Assembly: GCF_001982635.1 (NCBI RefSeq)
Contig: NZ_MKFI01000009.1
Coordinates: forward strand, 186,001-250,000
Length of the DNA stretch: 64,000 bases
Direction: 5' to 3'
Source of the DNA: Bradyrhizobium mercantei
GTDB lineage: Bacteria; Pseudomonadota; Alphaproteobacteria; Rhizobiales; Xanthobacteraceae
Shown here one piece after another: positions 10,727 to 19,369 of the stretch (within the stretch, counting starts at the first letter, position 1; every line of letters starts with the position of its first letter). The notes under the pieces were generated by a model, which worked only from the letters and a program-made list of their open reading frames with translations, was not told the DNA's origin and ran no database searches. Both the position numbers and the translations under genes were made by a program.

Positions 10727-11470
10727 ATGGTCGCCCAGTTCAACCTCGATTTCTCAAGCCGGACGGTCCTCGTCGTTGGGGGAAGCGGCGGAATTGGCAA
10801 CGCAATCGCGCAGACTTTCCGCGCTCAAGGTGCGACCGTTCACGTCTGGGGCACGAGACCGGACGCAAAAGCCTATTCCGACGTCGCCGACTCGAATCTC
10901 GAAGGACTTCACTATCAACAGATGGATGTTTCCAACTTCGGAGCGATCGAAGCCTATCAGCCTGCGTTCGATCGGCTCGATGTGCTCGTCCAATCGCAGG
11001 GCTTCGTCTTATACCGGCGGCAGGAATACGAGATGCCGTCATTTCAGAAGGTTCTCGGGATCAATTTGACGAGCCTGATGGCATGCTCGAACAAGTTCGA
11101 GCCGATGCTGACGGAATCGCGCGGATCTATGATCGTCGTCTCGTCGTCCGCGGCCTTTCATGCGACGCGCGGAAACCCTGCCTATAATGCCTCAAAGGCT
11201 GGGGCGGTGGGTCTTGTGCGTACGCTCGCCCAGACGCTTGCTGACAAGGGCGTCCGCGTGAACGGCATCGCGCCTGGATTCATTCCGACGCGTTTGACTG
11301 CAATCACGACGGACGATGCCAAACGCTCCGAAGCCGCTCTGGCGCGCATCCCGATGGGACGCTTCGGAACGCCCGAGGAAATGGCGGGCGTGGCGCTGTT
11401 TCTCGCCTCTCCCTTGGCTCGTTACGTCACGGGGCAGACCATCCTTGCCGACGGCGGGATGCTTCTATGA
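10727..11470 (+). CDS. Short-chain dehydrogenase/reductase, LvaD-like
   Basis: Classical SDR of 247 residues, NAD(P)-dependent alcohol/ketone oxidoreductase. The cofactor motif is GGSGGIG near residue 20, the catalytic serine is in VVSSSAAFH, and the active-site pair is YNASK; RVNGIAPGFIPT and the closing TGQTILADGGMLL are typical of FabG-like members. ATG at 10727 is preferred over a TTG nine bases earlier. It starts 12 bases after the dehydrogenase and its stop overlaps the kinase start (ATGA). In the levulinate pathway the equivalent enzyme reduces 4-ketoacyl-CoA to 4-hydroxyacyl-CoA, which is the role I infer here. Confidence 0.9.
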   Translation: MVAQFNLDFSSRTVLVVGGSGGIGNAIAQTFRAQGATVHVWGTRPDAKAYSDVADSNLEGLHYQQMDVSNFGAIEAYQPAFDRLDVLVQSQGFVLYRRQEYEMPSFQKVLGINLTSLMACSNKFEPMLTESRGSMIVVSSSAAFHATRGNPAYNASKAGAVGLVRTLAQTLADKGVRVNGIAPGFIPTRLTAITTDDAKRSEAALARIPMGRFGTPEEMAGVALFLASPLARYVTGQTILADGGMLL

Positions 11471-12531
11471 TCGCGGCGGCGAACGAGCTTGTCGACTTCG
11501 ACCGGCTCGCGGGCTGGATGGACGCTCATGGTCTCGGCGCTGGCGCGATGAGCGGTATCACGCGATTGAGCGGCGGCACGCAGAATGCATTAATCCGCTT
11601 CTCCCGATCGGGCCGGAATTACGTCCTGCGCCGACCACCGCCAGCGCTGCGACCCGACAGCAACGAGACCATGCGACGAGAGGCGCGACTGCTCGCCGCG
11701 ATTGCCAAAAGCGACGTTCCCCATCCGCGTCTGGTCGCCAGTTGCGGCGAGACCGATCCGCTCGGCGTAGCGTTCTACCTGATGGAGCCAGTCGATGGCT
11801 TCAATCCAGTCGCGGGCCTGCCCGCGCCCCATAACGAGGATGCCAGGTGGCGGCGCAGGATGGGTTTCGCCCTTGTCGAGGGGATTGCGGCGCTCCACAG
11901 GCTGGACTTTCGCAAACTCGGTCTTGAAGGTTTCGGGAATCCGGACGGCTATCTTGACCGTCAGGTCGAACGCTGGCGACGTCAGCTCGATGCCTATGCC
12001 CGGCATGAGAACTGGCCGGGCCCGGCCGTAATTCCCGGGGTTGCGGAAGTCGCGACTTGGCTCGCCGATCATCTTCCTCCGGCGTCTGCACCGGGAATCC
12101 TGCACGGCGACTATCAGCTCGCCAATGTCATGTTTCGCCACGATGCGCCGGAACTTGCTGCGATCGTGGACTGGGAGCTTGCGAGCATCGGGGATCCCCT
12201 TGTCGACCTCGGCTGGATTATCGCGACCTGGCGGGACGAAGGTGTTCCTGAGCTGCCGGTGCTGAAGGTCGAGCCCTGGGACGGGTTCCCATGCGCCGAG
12301 GATCTGATTGAGCATTATGCCCGTCTAAGTTCGCGCGATTTGACCCATATCGAATGGTACGTCGTGCTGGCTTGCTATCGGCTCGGAATAATCCTTGAGG
12401 GTACCTACGCGCGTGCGTGCGATGGCAAGGCGCCGATCGAGACCGGACGGCTGTTGCACGAGACTGCCGTTGCTCTTTTCGAGCGAGCTTTAGCACGCAT
12501 TGGCCGCAACAACAGCGTGCCGAGAAGATAG
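11467..12531 (+). CDS. APH-fold kinase, ACAD10/11 or LvaA-like
   Basis: Phosphotransferase of 354 residues from the aminoglycoside/choline kinase-like superfamily. The catalytic loop is HGDYQLANVMF (D215 general base, N220 metal ligand) and the metal-binding segment is DWELASIGDPLVDLGW (D235); the N-terminal GGTQNALIRF forms the nucleotide loop. This subgroup is fused to an acyl-CoA dehydrogenase in ACAD10/11 and encoded beside one in the lva operon, where it phosphorylates the 4-hydroxyl of hydroxyacyl-CoA. Here it follows such a dehydrogenase and an SDR with a 4-base overlap. It should not be read as an antibiotic resistance gene. The small LvaB partner is not visible. Confidence 0.87.
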   Translation: MIAAANELVDFDRLAGWMDAHGLGAGAMSGITRLSGGTQNALIRFSRSGRNYVLRRPPPALRPDSNETMRREARLLAAIAKSDVPHPRLVASCGETDPLGVAFYLMEPVDGFNPVAGLPAPHNEDARWRRRMGFALVEGIAALHRLDFRKLGLEGFGNPDGYLDRQVERWRRQLDAYARHENWPGPAVIPGVAEVATWLADHLPPASAPGILHGDYQLANVMFRHDAPELAAIVDWELASIGDPLVDLGWIIATWRDEGVPELPVLKVEPWDGFPCAEDLIEHYARLSSRDLTHIEWYVVLACYRLGIILEGTYARACDGKAPIETGRLLHETAVALFERALARIGRNNSVPRR

Positions 12532-12949
12532 CTGAAACATGTTGAACTCGCGAACCGGTACAAGCGGAACGATCTCTGAAGACTTGCTTCCGCCGTCTTC
12601 TTTGTCCGCTCCAATCGTTAGCCGACCTTGCCGCTTATTGGTTATTATCGCCGAGAAGGAATTCGTTGAGGATAGCGTGGCGTCGTATCCCTTCTACTTT
12701 GATCCCTCCTGCTATCACCAGCACGCGCCCATGCGGTTGCAGGAGTCTGAAAGTCTGTTTGATCAGGGGCGGTGCCAAAGGGCCGCGTCCGCGACGACCT
12801 TATTGATTGGTTGAGCGGCTGCCGGATCGTGGTCGAAGGGCCGCCTTAACCGCCTACCGCGCAGTGGGGCGTTCGGCCGGTCGACTCACGGCAGATCGCG
12901 CTTCGTGCCACGTCTTCCTCGGGCGCGCGCATCCACAGGATCACGTTGC
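12532..12949. other. Non-coding or decayed stretch
   Basis: Between the kinase gene and the GH3 remnant I see no intact gene. On the minus strand around 12843-13019 an open frame reading GCNVILWMRAPEEDVARSA continues from the remnant in another phase, but I do not recognise it and it may be debris of the same rearrangement. Confidence 0.4.
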
Positions 12950-13212
12950 ATCCATTGGCGATGATCTGCGATTTGATTTCCCGTATCATTCCGCCATCGA
13001 AAGCGGATTGATCACACAATCACCAGATGCTGGTTGCGATCGTCATGGCCCTCGCCAAGCCAATGCTTGGCGCTTGCTGCCATCCCGTGCTCCTGCAGAA
13101 CCTCGATGTGCTTCATCGAGTAGCGGCGGATTGCGTCGAGGTCCGACCCGAAGATCCGCATTCCGACGATCGAGCCGCGAAAGGCGAGGTTGAGTGTCTC
13201 ATCTCTGGGCAA
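12950..13212 (-). pseudogene. Fragment of a GH3 glycoside hydrolase
   Basis: Minus-strand reading from 13212 gives GSIVGMRIFGSD, then HIEVLQEHGMAASAKHW and LGEGHDDRNQHLVIV, then a stop. That matches the first-domain signature of family 3 glycosidases (KHFPGDG.DDRDQHLVT in relatives). Shifting frame right after the stop gives INPLSMAE followed by TGA where relatives have a Trp (TGG), which shows the homology runs past a frameshift and a nonsense change. No start, active-site aspartate or second domain remains. The fragment overlaps, in another frame, the last codons of the BisC-like gene, so it marks a recombination junction near 13205. Confidence 0.65.
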
Positions 13213-15560
13213 TCAACGAATCTAGGCATCTCGAATGCAGTCACCGACGGGGGCTGCTCCCGATAGCGGCGAACCTGTACAAGACAGGTTTGGGCCGCGC
13301 ATCCTTGCGAAAGCCCAGATGCACCCTGGTCCAGCGTTACAACGTTCGGATTCCCGTGTTTTTCCAACGGACCATGAGCATCAGCACCCGGATCGCACCA
13401 CGCTCCGGTCTCCAGCCGCGCCACGCCGCTCATGATATCATTCGTTACCTTGGCTGAAGCGAGCGTGCGGCCTCGGTCATTTAGGATTTCCACCAAGTCA
13501 CCGTTACGAATACTTCGGAGGTTCGCGTCGATCGTATTCAGATAAACCGGTGTGCGGCCATTGAGCTTATCTGAGCGGCTCACCGAGCCATGATCAAGTT
13601 GACTATGTAGGCGGCTTTTTGGTTGATCCGAGAGTAAGTGCAATGGCCAACGCCGTGCGAGATCGGAGCCTAACCACTCGAAGGGCGCCAGCCAAACCGG
13701 ATGCCCTGGGCAGTCCTCTAAACCGAAGCCGGCGATCGTTTCCGAGAATATTTCTATGCGACCAGACGGTGTTGGCAAGGGATTACGATCAGGGTCTGCC
13801 CTGAATTCTGACAACAGCACGGCAGGTTGCGGATCAGCCCGAAAGTCCAGCAGACCTCGCTTCCAGAATTCGGCGAAGGGCGGGACCGAGGGCGCTGCGG
13901 GAGATGCTCGGTACTCTTCATAAAGGAATTCCAGCCATTGCATTTCGTCGCGACCTTCGTCGAAGGCCGCCTTGTGTCCGAGGCGTTCGGCCAAATCTCG
14001 CAGGATGACGAAATCGTCCCGTGCTTCCGCAAAGGGAAGCAACGCTTGTTTCATGGCTATCAGCACGCCCTCGCGCTTGGCATGTCCGATGTCGTTACGT
14101 TCTACCGAAAGCGTCGCCGGCAGTACGATATCAGCCATCTTTGCATTCGCATTCCAGAACTGCTCATGCACGACGACCGTGTCCGGCCGCTGCCATGCTG
14201 TTTGTAGCCTACGGAGATCTTGATGGTGATGAAATGGGTTTCCACCGGCCCAGTAGATCAAACGAATGTCCGGATAGATGTATTTGCCGCCATTGTACTG
14301 GAAAGGCGTCCCGGGGTTGAGCAGCATATCCGTTATGCGCGCAACGGGAATGAAATCTCTGACCGGATTCTGGCCCTGCCCAAAGGTTGGACCCGGCAAG
14401 AGAGGATGCGCGCTGCCAAGGGCGTTCGTTGTGCCATAAAATCCAAAGCCGCCCCCGGGAAGGCCGATCTGCCCTAGCATTGCAGCCAGTACAACCAGCA
14501 TCCAAAAGGGTTGCTCGCCGTGCGCGGCTCGTTGGAGCGACCACGTGGCGTTGAGCATCGTACGACTACGAGCCATCTCTCGAGCGAGTTGACATATATC
14601 GTTTGCGGGAACATCGGTAATTTCCGCAGCCCATATCGCGGTTTTCGGTATTCCGTCGAGCTTGCCGAGGAGATAGTCTGCGAATTGTTCGAATCCGACG
14701 CAGTACCTCTCGACGAAATCCTTATCCCACAGGTGTTCTTCGTAAAGCGTGTGTGCGAGCGCAAGCATCAGGGCGGTATCTGTATTCGGTCGTAACTTTA
14801 GCCAACGCCACTTACTGCCTGTATCTAGATTGTCGCGAACGGGTCCAACATTAACGAAGCGGATGCCCGCGTCAGCCATGCCGAGCAAGCCATGGCGGGT
14901 TCGATGTTCGCTCGCTCCACCTGACGATATTTGGGCATTTTTTGCTGGCACCCCGCCGAAGGCCACAAAGAGCTCTGTGTGCTCGGCAAGGAGCTCCCAA
15001 GATGTATGCGACGCCATGAGATCGTCCATCGGCGCCACGATATTTGGCATCAATACGCGACCGGCCCCGAGGCTGTAAGTGTCGCGGCTACTAACATAGC
15101 CACCGGTGATGTTGAGGAACCGGTGGATCTGGCTCTGCGCGTGGTGAAAACGGCCAGCGCTTGCCCAGCCGTAAGAGCCGCCGAAAATGGCATTGTTGCC
15201 GTAACGAACACGGACACGATCCAATTCGGCAGCAAGTAGGTCGAGTGCCACATCCCAGCCGACCTCAACGAAATCATCACTCCCGCGCATACCATCGTTC
15301 GCCCCGGGACCATCTTTAAGCCAGCCTCTCCGGATGGCGGGGCGCCGAACCCTCATTCGATTCAAGTCATCATCGACCTTGCGGAAGCCGATGGTCGCAG
15401 GGTTTCCATCGTGGCGCCATGGCTGGAAGAGCGGCTGCCCGTCCGTGTCCTTCGTGACCTCGTAGATGCCCCAATGCATGGATGTGTAGGTGCGTAGAGA
15501 ATCCGATTTCTTAGGCTTGGACACGTGTCGCTCTTGTTGATCAAAATTGGACGACTGCAT
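13113..15560 (-). CDS. BisC-like molybdopterin oxidoreductase (copy 1), 3' end altered
   Basis: Cytoplasmic bis-MGD enzyme of the DMSO/biotin sulfoxide reductase family, about 815 residues. It begins YTSMHWGIYEV like BisC, lacks an N-terminal Cys motif for an Fe-S cluster and lacks a Tat signal. GGSYGWASAGRFHHAQSQ supplies the Mo-binding serine (S134); AGGNPFHHHQDLRRL and LSDQPKSRLHSQLDHG are shared with the paralogue at 31463. The paralogue ends a few residues after TAFEPPRF; here TAFEMPRF is followed by about 34 unrelated residues read out of frame through the GH3 fragment, so the native stop is lost. It is last in the importer operon. The donor or acceptor substrate (S-oxide, N-oxide or other) is unknown. 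ATG 15560 is the likely start; a GTG at 15528 is possible. Confidence 0.87.
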   Translation of the reverse strand: MQSSNFDQQERHVSKPKKSDSLRTYTSMHWGIYEVTKDTDGQPLFQPWRHDGNPATIGFRKVDDDLNRMRVRRPAIRRGWLKDGPGANDGMRGSDDFVEVGWDVALDLLAAELDRVRVRYGNNAIFGGSYGWASAGRFHHAQSQIHRFLNITGGYVSSRDTYSLGAGRVLMPNIVAPMDDLMASHTSWELLAEHTELFVAFGGVPAKNAQISSGGASEHRTRHGLLGMADAGIRFVNVGPVRDNLDTGSKWRWLKLRPNTDTALMLALAHTLYEEHLWDKDFVERYCVGFEQFADYLLGKLDGIPKTAIWAAEITDVPANDICQLAREMARSRTMLNATWSLQRAAHGEQPFWMLVVLAAMLGQIGLPGGGFGFYGTTNALGSAHPLLPGPTFGQGQNPVRDFIPVARITDMLLNPGTPFQYNGGKYIYPDIRLIYWAGGNPFHHHQDLRRLQTAWQRPDTVVVHEQFWNANAKMADIVLPATLSVERNDIGHAKREGVLIAMKQALLPFAEARDDFVILRDLAERLGHKAAFDEGRDEMQWLEFLYEEYRASPAAPSVPPFAEFWKRGLLDFRADPQPAVLLSEFRADPDRNPLPTPSGRIEIFSETIAGFGLEDCPGHPVWLAPFEWLGSDLARRWPLHLLSDQPKSRLHSQLDHGSVSRSDKLNGRTPVYLNTIDANLRSIRNGDLVEILNDRGRTLASAKVTNDIMSGVARLETGAWCDPGADAHGPLEKHGNPNVVTLDQGASGLSQGCAAQTCLVQVRRYREQPPSVTAFEMPRFVDCPEMRHSTSPFAARSSECGSSGRTSTQSAATR

Positions 15561-15589
15561 TCCTTGCGCACCGCGCAAATATGCTCTTG

Positions 15590-16819
15590 TCAAACGGCTC
15601 CCTGCTCACGGAATATTCGGATCTGCGCGCCGTCGTAACCAAGGAGCCCACCTAGCACAGAATCGGTATGCTCACCGAGACGGGGGCTGGCCCGCAATGG
15701 TACCATCGGCGTGTCTAAGAACCGCAATGGGCTATGTGCCGCAGTGATGTCTCCGAACTCCGGATGTTTAAAGCTTTGCAGCATGCCGCGCTCGTGCAGA
15801 TGCGGGTCGTTGGTCATTTCATTGAGCGTACGGATCGGGGCACAAGGCACACGAGCGGCGATCAATGCTTCAAAAAGCCGGCTCTTGGAGCGTTGAGCCG
15901 ACCAATCCTCAATGAGTGCGTCCAAAACGTCTATGTTTGCTACTCGGGCGCGCATCGTTACAAAGCGCGGATCCTCGAGCAAGTCAGTCCGATCCATAAC
16001 GCCCACAAGCGCCTGCCAATGCTCGTCATTGTTGCAGATTATCGCGATGTGTCCGTCCGCCGTGCCGTAGACATTGTAGGGAGCGAGGGACATGCCGCCG
16101 TGACGGTTGCCCGTCCGCATGGCACCTTCGGCGCCAGCCTCATAAAGCATCCCCAAGCTTGAGCTCAGCGAATGGTAAACGGCTTCGAGCATGGAAACTT
16201 CGACGGACCGGCCCATACCGGTTCGCTCACGACCCAACAAGGCAGTCGCAATGGCGCCGTAAAGGTGAACGCCGCCGAAGAAATCGCATATCGCCGGCCC
16301 CGCTTTGAGCGGCGGACCGTCGGCGAGGCCGGTGATGCTCATGACGCCTGACATGGCTTGCACCGTCAGGTCCATGGCGGGATAGCTTCGGTACGGGCCG
16401 GTCTGGCCGTAGCCTGAGCCAGACGCGTAGACTATTCGGGGATTGCGCTGCCTGATGGTGCGTTGGTCCAGTCCAAGGCGATCCATGACTCCCGGAGCGA
16501 AGTTTTCAACGAGGACGTCAGCGCTGTCGACCAACTGAAGCAGCAATCGCCGTCCTTCCTGGCTCTTGAGGTTTAATGTGATCGCCTCCTTGTTGGCATT
16601 GAGCAATGCAAATGGGAGGGCCGCACCGCTACGTGCGCTACGCTTGCGCAAATGCTCCCCGCCAGGCGGCTCGACTTTGATCACGCGCGCGCCGGCCATG
16701 GCCGCGAGAAATGTAGCATAGGGTCCGTTGTAGATCTGAGTGAGGTCGATGACGGTAATACCGTCCATCGGCCCCTTGTCTTGGGTGGAAGAGAAGGTGA
16801 TTTGTGACGTCTCGATCAT
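15590..16819 (-). CDS. Class III (CaiB/BaiF) CoA-transferase
   Basis: Formyl-CoA transferase-like protein of 409 residues that moves CoA between acyl groups. ITVIDLTQIYNGPYATFLAAMAGARVIKVEPP is the expected N-terminal fold and PAMDLTVQAMSG carries the catalytic aspartate (D150) that forms the acyl anhydride. Two starts are possible: ATG 16819, 10 bases after the ATPase stop, or ATG 16846, overlapping it. Its place between an importer and a BisC-like enzyme suggests that the imported acid is converted to its CoA ester. The donor is unknown. Confidence 0.9.
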   Translation of the reverse strand: MIETSQITFSSTQDKGPMDGITVIDLTQIYNGPYATFLAAMAGARVIKVEPPGGEHLRKRSARSGAALPFALLNANKEAITLNLKSQEGRRLLLQLVDSADVLVENFAPGVMDRLGLDQRTIRQRNPRIVYASGSGYGQTGPYRSYPAMDLTVQAMSGVMSITGLADGPPLKAGPAICDFFGGVHLYGAIATALLGRERTGMGRSVEVSMLEAVYHSLSSSLGMLYEAGAEGAMRTGNRHGGMSLAPYNVYGTADGHIAIICNNDEHWQALVGVMDRTDLLEDPRFVTMRARVANIDVLDALIEDWSAQRSKSRLFEALIAARVPCAPIRTLNEMTNDPHLHERGMLQSFKHPEFGDITAAHSPLRFLDTPMVPLRASPRLGEHTDSVLGGLLGYDGAQIRIFREQGAV

Positions 16820-16829
16820 GCCAAAAAAC

Positions 16830-18527
16830 CTAGCGGGAGTACTCATTAGCTTTCGGAAGTGCCTTGATTTGCTGCCCGTTCGGATCGAAGTGCGGAATGG
16901 CATCGAGCAGCGAGCGGGTGTAGGGCGACTGCGGATTGCCAAATAGCGAGCTTCCGCCGATTTCTTCGACCTTACCCAAGCGCATAACGACAACCCTCTC
17001 GCACATCATGCGGACCACATTCAGATCATGGCTAACAAAGAGAAATGCCATGTTGTCCTCGCGTCGAAGCCGGTCCAGCAGGTTTAGGATGATCGCCTGC
17101 ACTGAGACGTCGAGAGCGGCCGTGGGCTCATCCAGGACAAGCAAGCGCGGCCGGATCGATATCGCGCGAGCAATTCCCACGCGCGCCTTCTGGCCGCCAG
17201 AGAGTTGGTGCGGAAAGCGGCTGAGCAGATTGTCCGCCAAGCCGGCGCGGGCAGCTGTTTCGCGTACTCGCTCCCGCAGTTCTTTGCCATTGCGCAATTT
17301 TTCGAGCTTTCGGAGCGGGTCTGCGATGCAGTCGAACACCGAGAAGCGGGGATTCAAGCTTCCGTCCGGATCCTGAAACACCAATTGTATGTCCCGTCGC
17401 TCTGCGACGCTGTGGAATACGCGCGCTGGGATGGCACCGATATCCTTGCTGTCAAAGATGATCTTGCCATCGGAGGGCTCAATGAGGCGGCTAATCATAC
17501 GGGAAACCGTTGTCTTGCCGCTGCCCGACTCTCCCACAAGGCCAACGCTCCCGCCCACTGGAATGTCGAAGGAGACGTCGTTCACCGCAATGATGTTCGA
17601 GCTGTAGCGCTTCGTCAGGTTCCGAATCTGCAAAAGGATTGCCCCGTCGGTGATTGAATAAGGCTTTGCTGCGGGCCGCGCGGAGAGTGCGTGTGTCGTC
17701 TGCTCCGCCTCCGCAACACGAGCGAGGTCATCAATTGTCGACGTTGGAGTGGGTGAGGCGGCTACAAGCCGCCTTGTGTACGGATGTTGCGGATTCAGGA
17801 AGATCGTGCGCGTCGTACCACGTTCCACGATGCGGCCGTTCTCCATCACCACGATTTTGTCACAGTACTGCGCAGCCAGGCCGAGATCATGTGTGATCAA
17901 GATCATGGACATGTTGCGTTCGGCCGTTATTCGGGCGAGCAAAGTCATGACCGTCTTCTGGGTGGTCACGTCGAGACCGGTCGTCGGCTCGTCGGCAATG
18001 AGAAGATGCGGCCGACACGCGATCGCGATCGCGATCATCACGCGTTGGCACATGCCGCCAGAAAGCTCGTGCGGATATGCATCAAGCCGCGCTTCAGGAT
18101 CCCGAATCATCACTGACTTCAACAGATCCAAAGCTTCCGCTCGTGCCTCCTTTGCTGTCACTGCCGTGTGCGCACGAATGGCATCCGCGATCTGCAAGCC
18201 GATCGCGCGAATCGGATTGAGCGCTGCGCGTGGATTCTGGAATATCATTGAAATAGAGGCGCCACGCATCGTTCGCAAGTCGGACTCCGATAGACGTGTG
18301 ATGTCGGAGCCCTTGTAGACGATGCGGCCATTGACGATCTTGCCCGACGTTTCCAGCAGCCGAGTGATCGCGTAAGCCGTAACCGACTTGCCCGAACCGG
18401 ACTCGCCGACGACGCCCAAGGTCTCTCCATCGCCAAGTTCCAGCGATATACCCCGCAGCGCCTCCACCGGTCCGTTGCGGGTGGAAAACACGACCTGAAG
18501 GTCGTCAATGCTCAGGCCTCCAGTCAT
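16830..18527 (-). CDS. ABC importer ATPase, fused DppD-DppF type
   Basis: Single 565-residue polypeptide with two ABC domains that energise an oligopeptide/nickel-type importer. Domain 1 has Walker A GESGSGKS (41-48) and signature LSGGMCQRV; domain 2 has GESGSGKT and LSGGQKARV; each has an H-loop (LITHDLGL, LFVSHDLN). Between them lies the C-terminal peptide-transporter helix with NPQHPYTRRL. The ATG at 18527 overlaps the permease stop by 4 bases. The LSGGM variant in domain 1 is slightly unusual but its order and spacing are normal. Confidence 0.94.
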   Translation of the reverse strand: MTGGLSIDDLQVVFSTRNGPVEALRGISLELGDGETLGVVGESGSGKSVTAYAITRLLETSGKIVNGRIVYKGSDITRLSESDLRTMRGASISMIFQNPRAALNPIRAIGLQIADAIRAHTAVTAKEARAEALDLLKSVMIRDPEARLDAYPHELSGGMCQRVMIAIAIACRPHLLIADEPTTGLDVTTQKTVMTLLARITAERNMSMILITHDLGLAAQYCDKIVVMENGRIVERGTTRTIFLNPQHPYTRRLVAASPTPTSTIDDLARVAEAEQTTHALSARPAAKPYSITDGAILLQIRNLTKRYSSNIIAVNDVSFDIPVGGSVGLVGESGSGKTTVSRMISRLIEPSDGKIIFDSKDIGAIPARVFHSVAERRDIQLVFQDPDGSLNPRFSVFDCIADPLRKLEKLRNGKELRERVRETAARAGLADNLLSRFPHQLSGGQKARVGIARAISIRPRLLVLDEPTAALDVSVQAIILNLLDRLRREDNMAFLFVSHDLNVVRMMCERVVVMRLGKVEEIGGSSLFGNPQSPYTRSLLDAIPHFDPNGQQIKALPKANEYSR

Positions 18528-19369
18528 GTGCGCATCCTGGGATCTAGAATATCGCGCAGGCCATCGCCCATCAGGTTGAAGCACAGTACTGTCAGCATTA
18601 GAGCAAGGCCGGGAAAGGCGACCAGCCACCATTGTCCAGCCGTGATAAAGCGCGCTCCCTCCGCAACCATGATGCCCCATTCGGGAGTGGGCGCGACGAC
18701 TCCGAGGCCAAGAAAGGAAAGCCCAGCAGCGTTGATGATCGCCCAACCCAGATTGAGCGAGATCTGAACGGTCATCGCGGGCATGATGTTGGGCAGCAAA
18801 TACCTCACGGTCACGGAAAGGTCGCTGTGCCCGCTTGCGCGGGCGGCCTCGACCCAGCCCATGTCGCGCTTGACGTTTACTTCGGCTCGCGCGAAGCGGA
18901 TGTAGATGGGAAGGTTGATGAACGCCGTTGCAATGATGATGTTTTGGACCGAGTTTCCGAGGACCGCGACCATCGCCATTGCAAGCACAAAGAGAGGGAA
19001 TGCCATGATGACGTCGACTATCCGGCCCACTATACGGTCGATCCAACCTCCCAAATAGCCGCAGAAGGAGCCGATCAGCGAGCCGATGGCGAAGGATAGA
19101 ACGACGGCGGATGCCGCGATTATGAGATCAAGACGTGTCGCCAGGATAAGCCGCGAGAGGATGTCGCGACCCAGTTGGTCTGTCCCAAAAACGTGCCGCG
19201 CGTTCGGCGGTTGCAACGCGTTAGCAACGTCCGTCGCAAGTGGGTTGAAGGGCGTGAGCCAAGGGGCAAACAGCGCAAAAATGCAGAGGCAGAAGACGCC
19301 AAAGATAGCGCAGGTAGTGATGGTGTTGCCGCGCAATACCCAGACGGCGTGAGAAAGAGTACTGCTCAT
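18524..19369 (-). CDS. ABC importer permease, DppC type
   Basis: Inner-membrane permease of 281 residues with about six transmembrane helices. ALFAPWLTPFNP after the first helix, HVFGTDQLGRDILSRLI and the EAARASGHSDLSVTVRYLLPN cytoplasmic loop (the EAA motif that docks the ATPase) are diagnostic of the DppC/OppC group. It overlaps both neighbours by 4 bases, so the importer is translated as a coupled unit. Confidence 0.94.
   Translation of the reverse strand: MSSTLSHAVWVLRGNTITTCAIFGVFCLCIFALFAPWLTPFNPLATDVANALQPPNARHVFGTDQLGRDILSRLILATRLDLIIAASAVVLSFAIGSLIGSFCGYLGGWIDRIVGRIVDVIMAFPLFVLAMAMVAVLGNSVQNIIIATAFINLPIYIRFARAEVNVKRDMGWVEAARASGHSDLSVTVRYLLPNIMPAMTVQISLNLGWAIINAAGLSFLGLGVVAPTPEWGIMVAEGARFITAGQWWLVAFPGLALMLTVLCFNLMGDGLRDILDPRMRT

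Noticed and set aside
11467..12531. Aminoglycoside resistance gene
   Set aside because: The APH-fold kinase is in an operon with an acyl-CoA dehydrogenase and an SDR and resembles LvaA/ACAD10-type kinases.
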